Source: Methylococcaceae bacterium UBA6146
GTDB taxonomy: Bacteria; Pseudomonadota; Gammaproteobacteria; Methylococcales; Methylomonadaceae
DNA length: 64,000 bases
Reading direction: 5' to 3'
Assembly: GCA_002422395.1 (NCBI GenBank)
Contig: DIUY01000024.1
Span: forward strand, 1 to 64,000
The notes beneath the pieces were generated by a model. The model made no database searches, was not told the DNA's origin, and worked only from the letters and a program-made list of their open reading frames with translations. Every line of letters starts with the position of its first letter. Within the stretch, counting starts at the first letter, position 1. The position numbers and the translations under genes are program-made. Below, in pieces: positions 42,906 through 52,601 of this stretch.

Positions 42906-44135
42906 TCAACCAAAAAACCAGTAGGCAACAACAATGCCTGCAACAACACCCGCAAAATCGGCTATTATTCCACATGCTATTGCATGGCGGCTGTTTTTGA
43001 TTCCCACAGCACCGAAATATATTGCCAACACATAAAATGTGGTTTCGGTGCTGCCCTGGATGATGGACGCCAAACGCCCGGCGAACGAATCCGCACCTAA
43101 CGTTTCCATCGTGTCAATCATCATTGCCCTCGCGCCGCTCCCGCTGAAAGGTTTGATCAATGCTGTCGGCAGCGCATCAATAAAACGGTCATCCAGTGAC
43201 AATAACCCTGCCACATAACGCATAGGTTCACCTAGCAAATCCAAAGCTCCGCTAGCCCTGAACACACCGATAGCAACCAACATCGCAACCAGATAAGGCA
43301 CAATGGTGATTGCAGTTTGGAAACCTTCTTTAGCCCCTTCGATAAAGGCTTCATAAGCATTGACACCCTTAAAAGCCGCACCACAAATAAAGGTGACCAC
43401 GAGCGAATACAAAATGACATTGCTGATTAATGCCGACTGTTCCAGCATAGCCGGCTGCGGCAAGCCGCCAAAATATAGCGTTAGACTAACCACCAACAAC
43501 GAAAGGCCTCCTAAGTAAGCCATGATGACCCTATCCAGCAAGTTGATCTTTTGCACGAAGGCCACCGCCAACAATCCCGCTAATGTCGACACAAAAGTGG
43601 CCAATAAAATCGGGATAAACACGTCGGTAGGGTTGGCTGCGCCGAGTTGGGCGCGGTAAGTGAAAATTGTCACCGGAAACAGCGTCACCGATGAGGTGTT
43701 GATGACCAGAAACAAGATTTGTGCGTTACTGGCGGCATCGGGTTTAGGGTTAATCGCCTGCAATTCTTGCATTGCCTTAATGCCTAGCGGTGTTGCGGCA
43801 TTGTCCAGCCCCAACATATTGGCGGCAATATTCATGGTTATCGCACCTAAAGCCGGATGGTTCTTTGGCACTTCCGGCATCAAGCGGCTGAATAACGGCG
43901 CCAAACCCCGCGTAAGCAGCTGGATAAAGCCGCCACGCTCGCCTATCCGCATAATACCCAACCATAAGCTTAGGATGCCTGTCAGGCCTAATGCTATATC
44001 GAATGCAGATTTTGATGCGCTGAACATTGCCGTCATCAGTTCGGCAAAAACCTGGGGTTGGTCCAGAAAAATAAACTTGAACAACGCGGTTACAAATGCG
44101 GCTAGGAAGAAGAATATCCAGACGAGGTTAAGCAT
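42906..44135 (-). CDS. Nucleoside recognition (SpmA-SpmB type) fused membrane protein
   Basis: The protein has 409 residues from ATG 44135, with about ten membrane helices. The first half (about 1-200) matches SpmA: GLTGILSLWLGIMRIGERGG and NMLGLDNAATPLGIKAM. The second half matches SpmB: VPYLVAMLVAIGVFRASGALD and IIQGSTETTFYVLAIYFGAVG. In Bacillus these are separate spore maturation proteins; fused forms are common in non-sporing proteobacteria, where the role is unknown. Neither possible start (44165, 44135) has a strong ribosome-binding site. Confidence 0.85.
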   Translation of the reverse strand: MLNLVWIFFFLAAFVTALFKFIFLDQPQVFAELMTAMFSASKSAFDIALGLTGILSLWLGIMRIGERGGFIQLLTRGLAPLFSRLMPEVPKNHPALGAITMNIAANMLGLDNAATPLGIKAMQELQAINPKPDAASNAQILFLVINTSSVTLFPVTIFTYRAQLGAANPTDVFIPILLATFVSTLAGLLAVAFVQKINLLDRVIMAYLGGLSLLVVSLTLYFGGLPQPAMLEQSALISNVILYSLVVTFICGAAFKGVNAYEAFIEGAKEGFQTAITIVPYLVAMLVAIGVFRASGALDLLGEPMRYVAGLLSLDDRFIDALPTALIKPFSGSGARAMMIDTMETLGADSFAGRLASIIQGSTETTFYVLAIYFGAVGIKNSRHAIACGIIADFAGVVAGIVVAYWFFG

Positions 44136-44165
44136 GATAAGTTCAGTGGGGTTGATGGGCTGCAT

Positions 44166-44544
44166 TTAGTAAGCAGCTGGGTGGACACGGCAAAAAAATC
44201 CGCTAAGTTCGGATTTTATAGGTAAACGTTGCCAAACGGGGTATCAAATTTGAATAATCGGCAATAAGACATGGGTGACTGGTCAAATTTGTCATTGCAG
44301 TTGATAAGGTGGGCGCAAGCCTGTCCGCTCAACTCCTCTGAGTGGATCCGCAGAAGTTATTTCGTGATTAGCAAATGTCTCAGCTAAGTCGTCATATCGG
44401 CATGGATTGCTGATATTCAGTTTATAGGGATATGGCGTTTGGGTTGCCATCGCTGGACTCTGGGTTCCGGCAATCGATGCCGGAACGACGGTTTTGGAAT
44501 TAGCTGAAGCATCTTGCTAATCAGGAGTTATTTTATCGTGGGGA
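44166..44544. other. Gene-free stretch with a small palindrome
   Basis: No ORF with protein-like text is visible. A perfect 21-base palindrome arm pair (TTCCGGC...GCCGGAA) at 44465-44485 belongs to a common dispersed motif; a shortened version is at 47240-47256. Nothing else here can be supported. Confidence 0.4.
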
Positions 44545-44551
44545 ATAATGC

Positions 44552-44590
44552 AAAAATCATCAAGCACAAGATGCCCTTGATGATTTTTTT
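44552..44590. terminator. Bidirectional intrinsic terminator downstream of the glycosyltransferase gene
   Basis: ATCATCAAG and CTTGATGAT form a perfect 9-base stem. On the minus strand it is followed by TTTTTG, serving the gene that ends at 44664. On the plus strand it is followed by seven T residues. Confidence 0.7.
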
Positions 44591-44663
44591 GGGGGATGCT
44601 GTGGTGTTGATTAAGGCTTAACCTGATAATTTCTGAATAAATGGCGGACTGTTTGAGTTTAAA

Positions 44664-45704
44664 TCACAGCTTGACCTTTAACACATCCACCGTATCCCAA
44701 ACATTTTCGATAAAGTCAGCATCCATCGCGGGCATGCCGTCAACTATCCATTCCACTAATATTTTAGCTACATTTGGATAGGTGATATGGGTAGCGTGAC
44801 CCTCATGTAACCAATGTTCAATAACGGATATGTCCATATCACGCATTGTATGCCCATAACCTAATTCTTTTAATGCCTCAGCATTGGAAATTTGTTCCAT
44901 TTGGGAATGCAATGGTTTAGCAAGAATTTTTTTGCCTAATTGCAACGCTTCGCTAGCAAGCTCAAACCCTGCATTACTGATAATGCCTCCACAATCGTAC
45001 AAGTCTTTCTGGAAACCCTCCCTCGACAACGGGTTACATTTGATATGCTCAAATTTGGAAGGGACCACGTCAGGGGAATAGATATGGAAGTCGAAATTTT
45101 CGAACGGGGATAAAATACGGACTACCTCGTTTTGATCTTCAAAGGGCAAATAAACAATAATTTTGTTTTTGATAATGTTTTTTGGCGTTTCAGGGGTTTC
45201 GATAATTGGCGGCAAAATCGGTTGGCCAAAATGATGCCAATGCAAACCCACGCCTATATCGGCAGGCGCAAAATACTTCATTACTTGGTTGGCGATAGGG
45301 TCTGAGCCTGCTCTAGGGATATTATGGTTAAACGCATATTGATGCCCAATGCCCAAAACTGTCTTTTTCTGCCTTTTTGCGGCCCATGCCGTAACTGGCT
45401 CAAAATCACTGATAACCAAATCGTAGCCGGATAAATCCAGTGTTTTTATGTCACTGAAAAAAGTGAACAGCTTTATGTCCCGCGCCGTTTTTAGGTAATT
45501 GACCTGGCCATTATCCGTGTTAAATGTCAAGCCGCTACGTATCTGATAGCCGTCAAATATTTCCATGTCGAAATATTTGTCCGCCGGACGGCCAGTAAAC
45601 TGGAAAGTGACATCAAGACCCGCCGCATAAAGCTCTTTAGCCATTACCCGTGCACGAGTTATATGTCCATTACCCGTACCTTGAACGCCATAAAAAATTT
45701 TCAT
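44664..45704 (-). CDS. MJ1255/VC2487-family glycosyltransferase
   Basis: This 346-residue GT-B-type protein starts MKIFYGVQGTGNGHITRARV, the diagnostic start of the MJ1255/VC2487 family. Near the C-terminus, ISNAGFELASEALQLGKKILAKPLHSQMEQISNA is the donor-site region seen in GT28-like enzymes. The acceptor is unknown. It ends the PAP2-glycosyltransferase pair: its ATG overlaps the stop of the PAP2 gene by one base. It probably modifies a lipid or cell-surface glycan. Confidence 0.85.
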   Translation of the reverse strand: MKIFYGVQGTGNGHITRARVMAKELYAAGLDVTFQFTGRPADKYFDMEIFDGYQIRSGLTFNTDNGQVNYLKTARDIKLFTFFSDIKTLDLSGYDLVISDFEPVTAWAAKRQKKTVLGIGHQYAFNHNIPRAGSDPIANQVMKYFAPADIGVGLHWHHFGQPILPPIIETPETPKNIIKNKIIVYLPFEDQNEVVRILSPFENFDFHIYSPDVVPSKFEHIKCNPLSREGFQKDLYDCGGIISNAGFELASEALQLGKKILAKPLHSQMEQISNAEALKELGYGHTMRDMDISVIEHWLHEGHATHITYPNVAKILVEWIVDGMPAMDADFIENVWDTVDVLKVKL

Positions 45705-46225
45705 TATATAATTTGTCCTAAACTAAAAAATGCTGTGCTGACACCTAAAATAACACCCACCAAGGTGTCTGTTGGAAAGTGTACACCTAGCACCACACGC
45801 GAAAACCCTACTAAGGCGGCCCAACAATAAAGCGGGATCATTAACGGTGGAAAAAAATATCCCAGCAAGGTCGCCATCATAAAAGCCGCCGATGTGTGGC
45901 CTGATGGGAAACTGAACTTATCTGAGGGGGTGATAATGCTCCGAAAGTTTTTTATGGCCGCTTCCGGGCGATTTCGTTTAAAACCGTTTTTAAGCACAAA
46001 ATAAACTGGCCTTTCAATTATAAAAGCCAACAGGATAGTTTGTAAAAAAGGCGTCACAAAGCCTTCGCTTAAGAAAGACACAAGTATAATTAAAAGATAA
46101 AGTTGCCCGTCACCTGTTTTGGACAACCACCGGCTAATTCTAGTCAAGGTGCCATGTATTTTGGCATTAGCTAACCAAGTGAACATGAACACATCGTATT
46201 TGTGTATGGAAAGAAGTAATTTCAT
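45704..46225 (-). CDS. PAP2-family membrane phosphatase
   Basis: This 173-residue membrane protein has the three acid-phosphatase motifs: KRNRPEAA (from GFKRNRP), FPSGHTSAAFM and SRVVLGVHFPTDTLVG. Five hydrophobic segments surround them. It acts on a lipid phosphate, for example undecaprenyl pyrophosphate or phosphatidate, at the outer face of the inner membrane. It is directly followed by a glycosyltransferase gene, so the two may act on the same lipid. Confidence 0.88.
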   Translation of the reverse strand: MKLLLSIHKYDVFMFTWLANAKIHGTLTRISRWLSKTGDGQLYLLIILVSFLSEGFVTPFLQTILLAFIIERPVYFVLKNGFKRNRPEAAIKNFRSIITPSDKFSFPSGHTSAAFMMATLLGYFFPPLMIPLYCWAALVGFSRVVLGVHFPTDTLVGVILGVSTAFFSLGQII

Positions 46226-46646
46226 TTGCCCGTCCTCTCAAAGAATGTTTTGAAAAAGCAATCGACGTTTTGCCCAATAATGAACAGCATCGAATTTATG
46301 TTTTAATTCTTGTAGTTGCTTTAAACGCTCAAGGTTAAGGTTCTTCTATGACAGAGAAATGAAGTTTTGTTTACGGTTTCGTGACAATTCCGATGAAAAT
46401 TTTGGGGATTGGTCATGGTTTAATTGGAACGGGGCCTAAAGTTTTTTCACCTGTGGTTATGTGGAATGCAAGGCTTGCTTTGTATCAGTTGCCGCAGGTA
46501 AAGTACGCTCTTTGCTTGGGGCGGTGGGTTGGCCTTTGTCCGTCGTCAGTTATGTTGCCAAAATTGCCGCTTTTGATAAAGTATGGTCTAAATAAAATGG
46601 TGGTGTTTTGATTCATGGCGATTTATTTGATTAGGGACTGGCACAG
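46226..46646. other. Gene-free stretch between PAP2 and DUF2058 genes
   Basis: The stretch must hold both divergent promoters. A plus-strand frame at 46381-46611 has no family-like text or codon pattern I trust, and I leave it uncalled. No repeat or RNA is visible. Confidence 0.4.
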
Positions 46647-47201
46647 ATGAGCAAACAAAAGTTATCGTTACAAGAGCAATTATTAAAATCGGGTTTGGCC
46701 AGTTCGGCCCAAGCTAAAACTGTTAAGTCTGAAAAACACAAGCAGACCCGGCAGCAGCGCAAAAACAACTTGGATGTTGTTGATGGGGCTAAAGAACTGG
46801 CGCTTAAGGCACAGGCGGAAAAAACCGAAAAGGATCGGGCACTTAACCAGCTACGCAAGCAGCAGGATGCACAAAAAGAGTTGGCAGCCCAGGTCAAACA
46901 GCTGATCGAAGTGAACCGCCACCCCCAAGATGCCGAGGGTGTTGCCTATAATTTCACGGATCATAACAAGGTTAAGACCCTGTACGTTACAAACACGATG
47001 CGGGGGCAGCTTAGCAATGGCGGCTTGGCTATCGTAAAACTGGGGCAGGGCTATGAAGTGGTGTCTTCAGAGGTGGCAAACAAAATAAGCCAGCGTGATC
47101 CGGCCTGCGTGATTGTGCATAACGTGCTGGTTAAAACCGAGGTGCAGAAAACCGAAGATCCTTATGCGGCGTACCAGATTCCTGATGATTTGCTGTGGTG
47201 A
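46647..47201 (+). CDS. DUF2058 protein (YaiL-like)
   Basis: This 184-residue protein begins MSKQKLSLQEQLLKSGLAS and AKTVKSEKHKQTRQQRKNN, a highly basic N-terminal part, and continues as a long coiled coil (about 45-90). The conserved C-terminal domain reads YNFTDHNKVKTLYV, GQLSNGGLAIVKLGQGYEVV. This is the DUF2058/YaiL family, thought to bind nucleic acid or to act in nucleoprotein processing; function is unproven. It has a ggcac(a) leader without a strong site. Confidence 0.88.
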   Translation: MSKQKLSLQEQLLKSGLASSAQAKTVKSEKHKQTRQQRKNNLDVVDGAKELALKAQAEKTEKDRALNQLRKQQDAQKELAAQVKQLIEVNRHPQDAEGVAYNFTDHNKVKTLYVTNTMRGQLSNGGLAIVKLGQGYEVVSSEVANKISQRDPACVIVHNVLVKTEVQKTEDPYAAYQIPDDLLW

Positions 47202-47467
47202 TGGGGCATAGGTTCTACACAAATCTTGAACATCGTCATTCCGGCAATCCTTGCCGACCACAGCGCGGACAGTTGCCGAAAGCTCTGGGTGGGCATCCCA
47301 AGTCTCTCGTTCCGCCCGTGCCTACAGCGATTTTTGGCAAGCTTGCTTGTGTGTTGGGCGAAAACGCTCAATTCAGTAGGCAAAGAAACTGGAGTAAGCG
47401 CCCATGTCGAATGCCGGAATAACTCCTCGCTTCGGCAAAGTCTCGCCCGGTTGGCCCGTAAATTCTT

Positions 47468-48511
47468 TTAAGGGTACAGCGCCACGATATTTAACCCCGC
47501 CGTTTCCGCACACCCAAACATCAGGTTCATCGCTTGCACCGCCTGGCCTGACGCGCCCTTCACCAAGTTATCAATCACCGACAGCACGACAATAGTCCGC
47601 TCGCCCATGGGTTCATAGACGGCAATTTGGCAGTTATTGCTGCCACGCACGTTGCGGGTGTCGGGGTGCGAGCCTTGCGGCAGGACATCCACAAATGGCT
47701 CGTCGGCATAACGTTGCTCGTATAACGCTTGGATTTTGTCGATACTGATGTCCACGTTGGGTTCCAGTTCCCCGTACAAGGTGGCATGGATGCCACGGAT
47801 CATCGGTGTCAAATGGGGTACGAAGGTTAGCGCCACCGGCATCCCGGCCAGAGAGGAAAGGCCTTGGATTATTTCCGGCAAATGCCGATGACCGCTGACC
47901 GCATAAGCTTTAAAGCTTTCGCCGGTCTCGCTCATCAGGGTGGCCAGTTCGGCTTTACGCCCTGCGCCGCTGACGCCGGATTTGACATCGGCAATCAAGC
48001 GTCCGGCGTCTATCAACTCGTCTTCAAGCAACGGCAAAAAGCCCAATTGCACAGCGGTGGGGTAGCAACCCGGACAGGCAACCAGCCGCGCCTGTTTGAT
48101 GGCCTCGCGGTTCATTTCCGGCAGGCCATACACGGCTTCTGCAATCAAGTCAGGGCAGGCGTGTTCCATGCCATACCAATGGCGCCATTGCGCTGCACTG
48201 TGTAACCTGAAATCAGCGGACAGATCGATGACTTTAACGCCTTTGGCAAGCAATTGTTCGGCCATTAACATTGCCGTGCCGTTGGGTGTGGCAAAAAACA
48301 CCACATCGCAGCTTGCCAGCGTGTCCAGCTCCGGCAGGCTGAACACGGCATCGCAAACCCCCCGTAAATTTGGATAGAGCGCATCCACGCGGATGCCCGC
48401 ATCGGTGCGGGAGGTGACCACTGTCACCGCGACGTCTGGATGTAGGGCTAAAATGCGCAGCAATTCAACCCCTGTGTAGCCGGTGCCGCCGACAATACCT
48501 GCTCGAATCAT
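47468..48511 (-). CDS. argC: N-acetyl-gamma-glutamyl-phosphate reductase
   Basis: The protein has 347 residues from the second ATG (48511), which has AGG at the right distance; the first ATG (48520) lies on that site. The NADP-binding GGTGYTGVELLR is at the start and the catalytic cysteine is in ACPGCYPTAVQLG. It catalyses the third step of arginine synthesis. The gap to the upstream algC gene is short (26 bases), so they may share a transcript. Confidence 0.94.
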   Translation of the reverse strand: MIRAGIVGGTGYTGVELLRILALHPDVAVTVVTSRTDAGIRVDALYPNLRGVCDAVFSLPELDTLASCDVVFFATPNGTAMLMAEQLLAKGVKVIDLSADFRLHSAAQWRHWYGMEHACPDLIAEAVYGLPEMNREAIKQARLVACPGCYPTAVQLGFLPLLEDELIDAGRLIADVKSGVSGAGRKAELATLMSETGESFKAYAVSGHRHLPEIIQGLSSLAGMPVALTFVPHLTPMIRGIHATLYGELEPNVDISIDKIQALYEQRYADEPFVDVLPQGSHPDTRNVRGSNNCQIAVYEPMGERTIVVLSVIDNLVKGASGQAVQAMNLMFGCAETAGLNIVALYP

Positions 48512-48537
48512 TTGTTTCATCCTGTGTTTAAGGTTAA

Positions 48538-49911
48538 TTATTCAGTCAATAACGCCAATAGCTCGGCTGTCTTAGCCAACATCAACGCCTCATCGCCACG
48601 CGCTTCCACATTCAAGCGCACCAGCGGTTCGGTGTTGGAACAGCGTAGGTTAAAGCGCCAACCCGTAAACTCCATGCTCAAGCCGTCGGTAAAATCGACA
48701 AGCAAGGTATCCTGCCGATACTGTTGTTGCACCTTCTCAAGCACTGCCGCAGGGTTGCCGATAACGCGGTTGATCTCGCCGCTGGCGGGAAAACGCAGCA
48801 TCCTTTCATCGACCAGTTGCGATAGTTTTTTACCGCTTTTGCTCATCAAACCCACCACCAGCAACCACGGGATCATGCCGCTGTCGCAATAGGCAAAATC
48901 GCGGAAATAATGGTGTGCGCTCATCTCGCCGCCATACACGGCATCTTCTTGGCGCATCCGTTCTTTGATGAACGCGTGGCCGGTTTTGCTTTGTACGGGA
49001 ATGCCGGACAAGCTATTGACGATGTCGATGGTGTTCCAGGCCAGGCGCGGGTCATGGACGATTTTCGCGCCCGGATACTGTTCAAGAAAAGCCGCTGCAA
49101 GTAGGCCCACGATATAATAGCCTTCGATAAACCGTCCGGTTTCATCAAACAAAAAGCAGCGGTCAAAGTCGCCGTCCCAGGCAATGCCTAAATCGGCGCG
49201 GTGTTGGGTGATGGCGTCGGTGGTGCTTTGACGGTTTTCCGGCAATAAGGGGTTGGGGATGCCGTGTGGAAAATGTCCGTCCGGTTCATGATGCAGCTTG
49301 ATGAATTCTATTGACGGCAACAACGGTTCTAGCCAGTCGATGACATGGCCGGCCGCGCCGTTGCCGGCATTGACGACCACTTTTAGCGGTGTTAATGACG
49401 CGCCTTTAAGATAACTTAACAAATGTTGCGTATACGCCGCGCCAATTGAAACTTGCTTGATGTCGCCGCGCCGGGTTGCCGGTGCGGCGAATTGGTTTTG
49501 TTCGGCGAGTTGCTTGATGTCATTCAGGCCGGTGTCGCCGCTGACCGGTCTGCTTTGTCCGCGCACCAGCTTCATGCCGTTGTAGTCTTTGGGGTTGTGG
49601 CTAGCGGTCACCATAATGCCGCCATCCATTGCCTTGTTTTTGTCCTGATAGGCAAACGTGGCGAAATAGACTTCTTCGGTGCCACATAGGCCAATGTCAT
49701 AGACATCAACTCCCGCATCCTGCAAGCCACGAATGACCGCCGCCGCCATTTCATCGCTGGACAAACGGATGTCACGCCCGACAACCACGGATTTGGGTTG
49801 GATTTTTTCCGCATAAGCGCGGCCAATGCGGTAGGCAATGTCAGCGTTAAGTTCATCGGGAATACGTCCGCGAATGTCATAGGCTTTAAAGCAGCTTAAG
49901 GGCTTGGTCAT
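48538..49911 (-). CDS. algC: Phosphomannomutase/phosphoglucomutase
   Basis: This 457-residue alpha-D-phosphohexomutase has the phosphoserine loop VTASHNPKDYNGMK (about 106-120), the metal loop DGDFDRCF (about 240) and the sugar-binding GEMSAHHYF. The C-terminal phosphate loop is LRCSNTEPLVRL. It interconverts 1- and 6-phosphates of mannose or glucose for exopolysaccharide and nucleotide sugar synthesis. The symbol reflects the closest well-known type (AlgC/ManB). Confidence 0.93.
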   Translation of the reverse strand: MTKPLSCFKAYDIRGRIPDELNADIAYRIGRAYAEKIQPKSVVVGRDIRLSSDEMAAAVIRGLQDAGVDVYDIGLCGTEEVYFATFAYQDKNKAMDGGIMVTASHNPKDYNGMKLVRGQSRPVSGDTGLNDIKQLAEQNQFAAPATRRGDIKQVSIGAAYTQHLLSYLKGASLTPLKVVVNAGNGAAGHVIDWLEPLLPSIEFIKLHHEPDGHFPHGIPNPLLPENRQSTTDAITQHRADLGIAWDGDFDRCFLFDETGRFIEGYYIVGLLAAAFLEQYPGAKIVHDPRLAWNTIDIVNSLSGIPVQSKTGHAFIKERMRQEDAVYGGEMSAHHYFRDFAYCDSGMIPWLLVVGLMSKSGKKLSQLVDERMLRFPASGEINRVIGNPAAVLEKVQQQYRQDTLLVDFTDGLSMEFTGWRFNLRCSNTEPLVRLNVEARGDEALMLAKTAELLALLTE

Positions 49912-50013
49912 GGGATTTTGTCGGTGCTATTGAAAAAAGCAACTAGTATAATGGGCTACGGTTTAGCGACCAACACAAAAAGACATTCACACTCATAAAG
50001 GATTATTGCCGCT

Positions 50014-50688
50014 ATGGCCAACTTTAATACGCATGTGGCGGTTGCCGCTGTTGTCAGCACAGGGGCGGCGGCGGTTGCCACGGTGGCGCATCTGATTGAC
50101 TATGCCCAAACGCCTTGGTTGGTTTTTTTAGGTGTTATCGGTGGCATGTTGCCGGATATCGACGCCAATAACTCCCGGCCAGTCAGGCTGCTGTTTAACC
50201 TGCTTGGGTTGATAGCCGCTGCGGCGGTATTGCAAGCGGTCAAGGAACGTATTGTTTCATATCAGGTGCTGACGCTTGCTGGCATGGCGTATTTGGGCGT
50301 CCGCTATGGATTGTTTGCGCTGTTCGCGAAGCTGACCGATCATCGCGGTGTGTTCCATTCTTTGCTTGCCGGCCTGTTTTTTGTCTTGTTGGCAACCTGT
50401 ATCAGCCATTACCTGCTGCACTGGACGGCACTGTATTCGTGGTTAAACGGGGTGTTTGTCGGCATTGGCTTTATCGTCCATTTGGTGTTGGATGAATGTT
50501 ATAGCGTTAATTTAGCCAATGCCAGAATGAAAAAGTCGTTTGGCACGGCGTTTAAACTGTGCAGTTACACCAGCATCACCGCAACCTTATTAATGTTGGC
50601 TTGCACGGTCGCGGCTTACTGGTCGGCCCCTTCGGTCATGCCGTTGGTTAAGGCAATAAAAGCCGGTGCTTGGGGCGCTTATTTTTAA
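50014..50688 (+). CDS. YdjM-like membrane-bound metal-dependent hydrolase (DUF457)
   Basis: This 224-residue membrane protein starts ANFNTHVAVAAVVSTGAAAV. The conserved histidine and aspartate set is in GVIGGMLPDIDANNSRPVR, KLTDHRGVFHSLLAG and VHLVLDECYSVNLANA. The family (DUF457/YdjM) is a LexA-regulated group in E. coli with unclear hydrolase activity. It has five hydrophobic segments. It is divergent from algC. Confidence 0.85.
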   Translation: MANFNTHVAVAAVVSTGAAAVATVAHLIDYAQTPWLVFLGVIGGMLPDIDANNSRPVRLLFNLLGLIAAAAVLQAVKERIVSYQVLTLAGMAYLGVRYGLFALFAKLTDHRGVFHSLLAGLFFVLLATCISHYLLHWTALYSWLNGVFVGIGFIVHLVLDECYSVNLANARMKKSFGTAFKLCSYTSITATLLMLACTVAAYWSAPSVMPLVKAIKAGAWGAYF

Positions 50689-50853
50689 GGGCATGTATGG
50701 CATTGGTGACGGGGCTATTAACCTCTGCTTGACCGACAATTTTAATATGGCGCGGTTAGACTAAACTTAGTCGGCAAGCTAGCGCATTTTCAAAGTTGTC
50801 GCCATACCTGCCCAACATAAACCTGCCTGAATAATAGGTCGCCAATATACGCC

Positions 50854-51696
50854 ATGGAACTCTCGCTGCTGACACTTAACCTGCACACGTATGAACAACA
50901 CCCGCGCCATTGCCCTTTTGACACCATGCACCAACATGAGCGCGAAGCGAATATCATCGCCGAAGCAATCGCCCATTTAAAAATAGATGTCGTTTGCTTT
51001 CAGGAAGTTGGGGAATATATGCATGACCCGATCACTTTTCCTTATGGCGAAGCGCCATCCAACATGGCTTTTCGGATTTGCAAAAAATTACGCCAGTGGG
51101 GGCGCTGGTATCACATCCATCAAGACTGGAGCCATATTGGCTTCCTTCGTTGGCGGGAAGGCACCGCCATCATGAGCCGCTACCCAATGCGGCACAATTA
51201 TTCGGCTTATGTCTCTGACGACCACCGCAAAGATAACTATATGTCCCGCAATGTCACCGTATCGTGCATCGACGTGCCGTGGTTCGGCTTGTTGCATGTC
51301 GCCAATGTCCATTTGAGTTGGGCGCATCATGGCTTTTTTCAGGAATACCATAACCTTCGCAACCTGATCCGCTCACGGCTGCATTTTGGTGTGAGAGGTG
51401 ATTTAATCGTCGGCGATTTCAACGCGCCTGCCGGAAGCCAAGCGTATAACCGCATTGTCGGTAATGCCGAATACGTGGACCAATTCCACGAATTGCACCC
51501 CCATCGTTTCCACCAACCCAGCTATCATGGGCAAATAGACGGCTGGAAAAACGCCACGCCCAAACGCATTGATTACATTTTTAAGCGCAACGGCAACCCG
51601 ATGAGGATCAAATCCATGGATATGATTTTTAACGGCCATTACTATCCCATCGTGTCCGACCATTTCGGCTATTTGGCACGGTTTGAGATGTTTTGA
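50854..51696 (+). CDS. Endonuclease/exonuclease/phosphatase family protein
   Basis: This 280-residue protein of the DNase I-like fold has the catalytic motifs LTLNLHTY (first asparagine), CFQEVGEY (metal glutamate), HVANVHLSW, VGDFNAPAGSQAYN and SDHFGYLARF (the catalytic aspartate-histidine). It has no signal peptide. The substrate could be a phosphodiester or an inositol/sphingolipid phosphate. Its own start has no strong ribosome-binding site. The gene precedes a repeat-rich accessory patch. Confidence 0.85.
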   Translation: MELSLLTLNLHTYEQHPRHCPFDTMHQHEREANIIAEAIAHLKIDVVCFQEVGEYMHDPITFPYGEAPSNMAFRICKKLRQWGRWYHIHQDWSHIGFLRWREGTAIMSRYPMRHNYSAYVSDDHRKDNYMSRNVTVSCIDVPWFGLLHVANVHLSWAHHGFFQEYHNLRNLIRSRLHFGVRGDLIVGDFNAPAGSQAYNRIVGNAEYVDQFHELHPHRFHQPSYHGQIDGWKNATPKRIDYIFKRNGNPMRIKSMDMIFNGHYYPIVSDHFGYLARFEMF

Positions 51697-51755
51697 TGGG
51701 GTTGGATATTTTCTGGGAGGGGTAATTAAATGGTGAAAATACGCGGGCAAGAGCT

Positions 51756-51903
51756 GTAGGGCGGATTTGCCGTGAGGCAATCCGCCATAATCCAAGCCTT
51801 GAGGCTAAAAGGCGCATGGATTTTCCCAGCTGTTTTTTTATCTCCAATGATTGTTTTTGATGCGGCGCATCAATTGGCGGTTTGCTGTGCGAAACCGCCC
51901 TAC
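51756..51903. repeat. REP-like element pair with GTAGGGCGG/CCGCCCTAC ends
   Basis: The element ends are perfect 9-base inverted repeats. Each end also forms its own hairpin: GGCGGATT...AATCCGCC at 51760-51785 and GGCGGTTT...AAACCGCC at 51876-51899. This is the inverted-pair form of REP/BIME elements, with a 90-base middle. It has no coding capacity. Confidence 0.65.
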
Positions 51904-52025
51904 GGGTTTCTGTGCTAATTGATTTAACAATATATGCATTATGCAAAGCTAAAATGCATTGGTGGGGCAGTGGCCGGTTTTTTTACTAAAATTAAACGTT
52001 CCGTAAACTACGTTAAGAAAATGCA

Positions 52026-52398
52026 ATGGCAAAGAAGAAATCGAACTTTCACCACATCAGGTGGAATTGTGTCGGACTGAACGAAAGCCGGACGGCAGAA
52101 GTTTTGGGCGTCACTGTAAAAGATATCCAAGAGTGGGACAAAAAAAGGCGCACCCGTGATGGTTATGCGCCTTTTGTTGTTATGGGACAGTAAAAACGTC
52201 GGCGTTGATGGTTGGGACGGATTCATGTTCACGCGGGGCGCGTTGAAATACAAAACGCACCGATGGACGCCCAGGATGTTGATTTTGCACCACGATCAAA
52301 ACGCAGAGATTGAACGGCTGCGGGATGAAATACGGCGGCTAAAAAGCTGGAAAGGATTAAAAAAGACATTAACGGAAAAGATAAAAATAGGTTCATAA
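52026..52398 (+). pseudogene. Phage-type helix-turn-helix regulator with an A7-run frameshift (DUF3653-like tail)
   Basis: The first frame (52026-52193) gives MAKKKSNFHHIRW and ESRTAEVLGVTVKDIQEWDK, a helix-turn-helix-like start. It stops at 52191. Removing one A from the run of seven A residues at 52140-52146 joins it to the next frame, giving EWDKKGAPVMVMRLLLLWDSKNVGVDGWDGFMF and a tail (RWTPRMLILHHDQ, then a coiled coil) resembling DUF3653 phage proteins, ending at 52398. The joined product has about 123 residues. Whether this is slippage, decay or a sequence error cannot be decided here. Confidence 0.6.
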
Positions 52399-52601
52399 CT
52401 ATTATTATTTGTCAATACCCTGCTCTAACGGATTTTACTCAGTTGATTGGTAAAACGAATGTATATTAGAAAAATAGATGTTATTGATAAATAAGTAAAT
52501 ATAAAAAAATTGGTACAAGAGTCCACTGGTTAGTATGCGGACTCTCTGCGGCGAACGTTGCGAAGAAAAAAATATTTTTTTATTGTTTAAGGGCTAAAAA
52601 A

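Noticed and set aside
44465..44485. Perfect palindrome TTCCGGC/GCCGGAA as an operator
   Set aside because: A shortened form is also near 47240 in a non-coding stretch, and such motifs are common dispersed repeats, so no regulatory role is supported.
46381..46611. 76-codon plus-strand ORF between the PAP2 and DUF2058 genes
   Set aside because: No ribosome-binding site, no family-like text, and it looks like chance frame in the promoter region.
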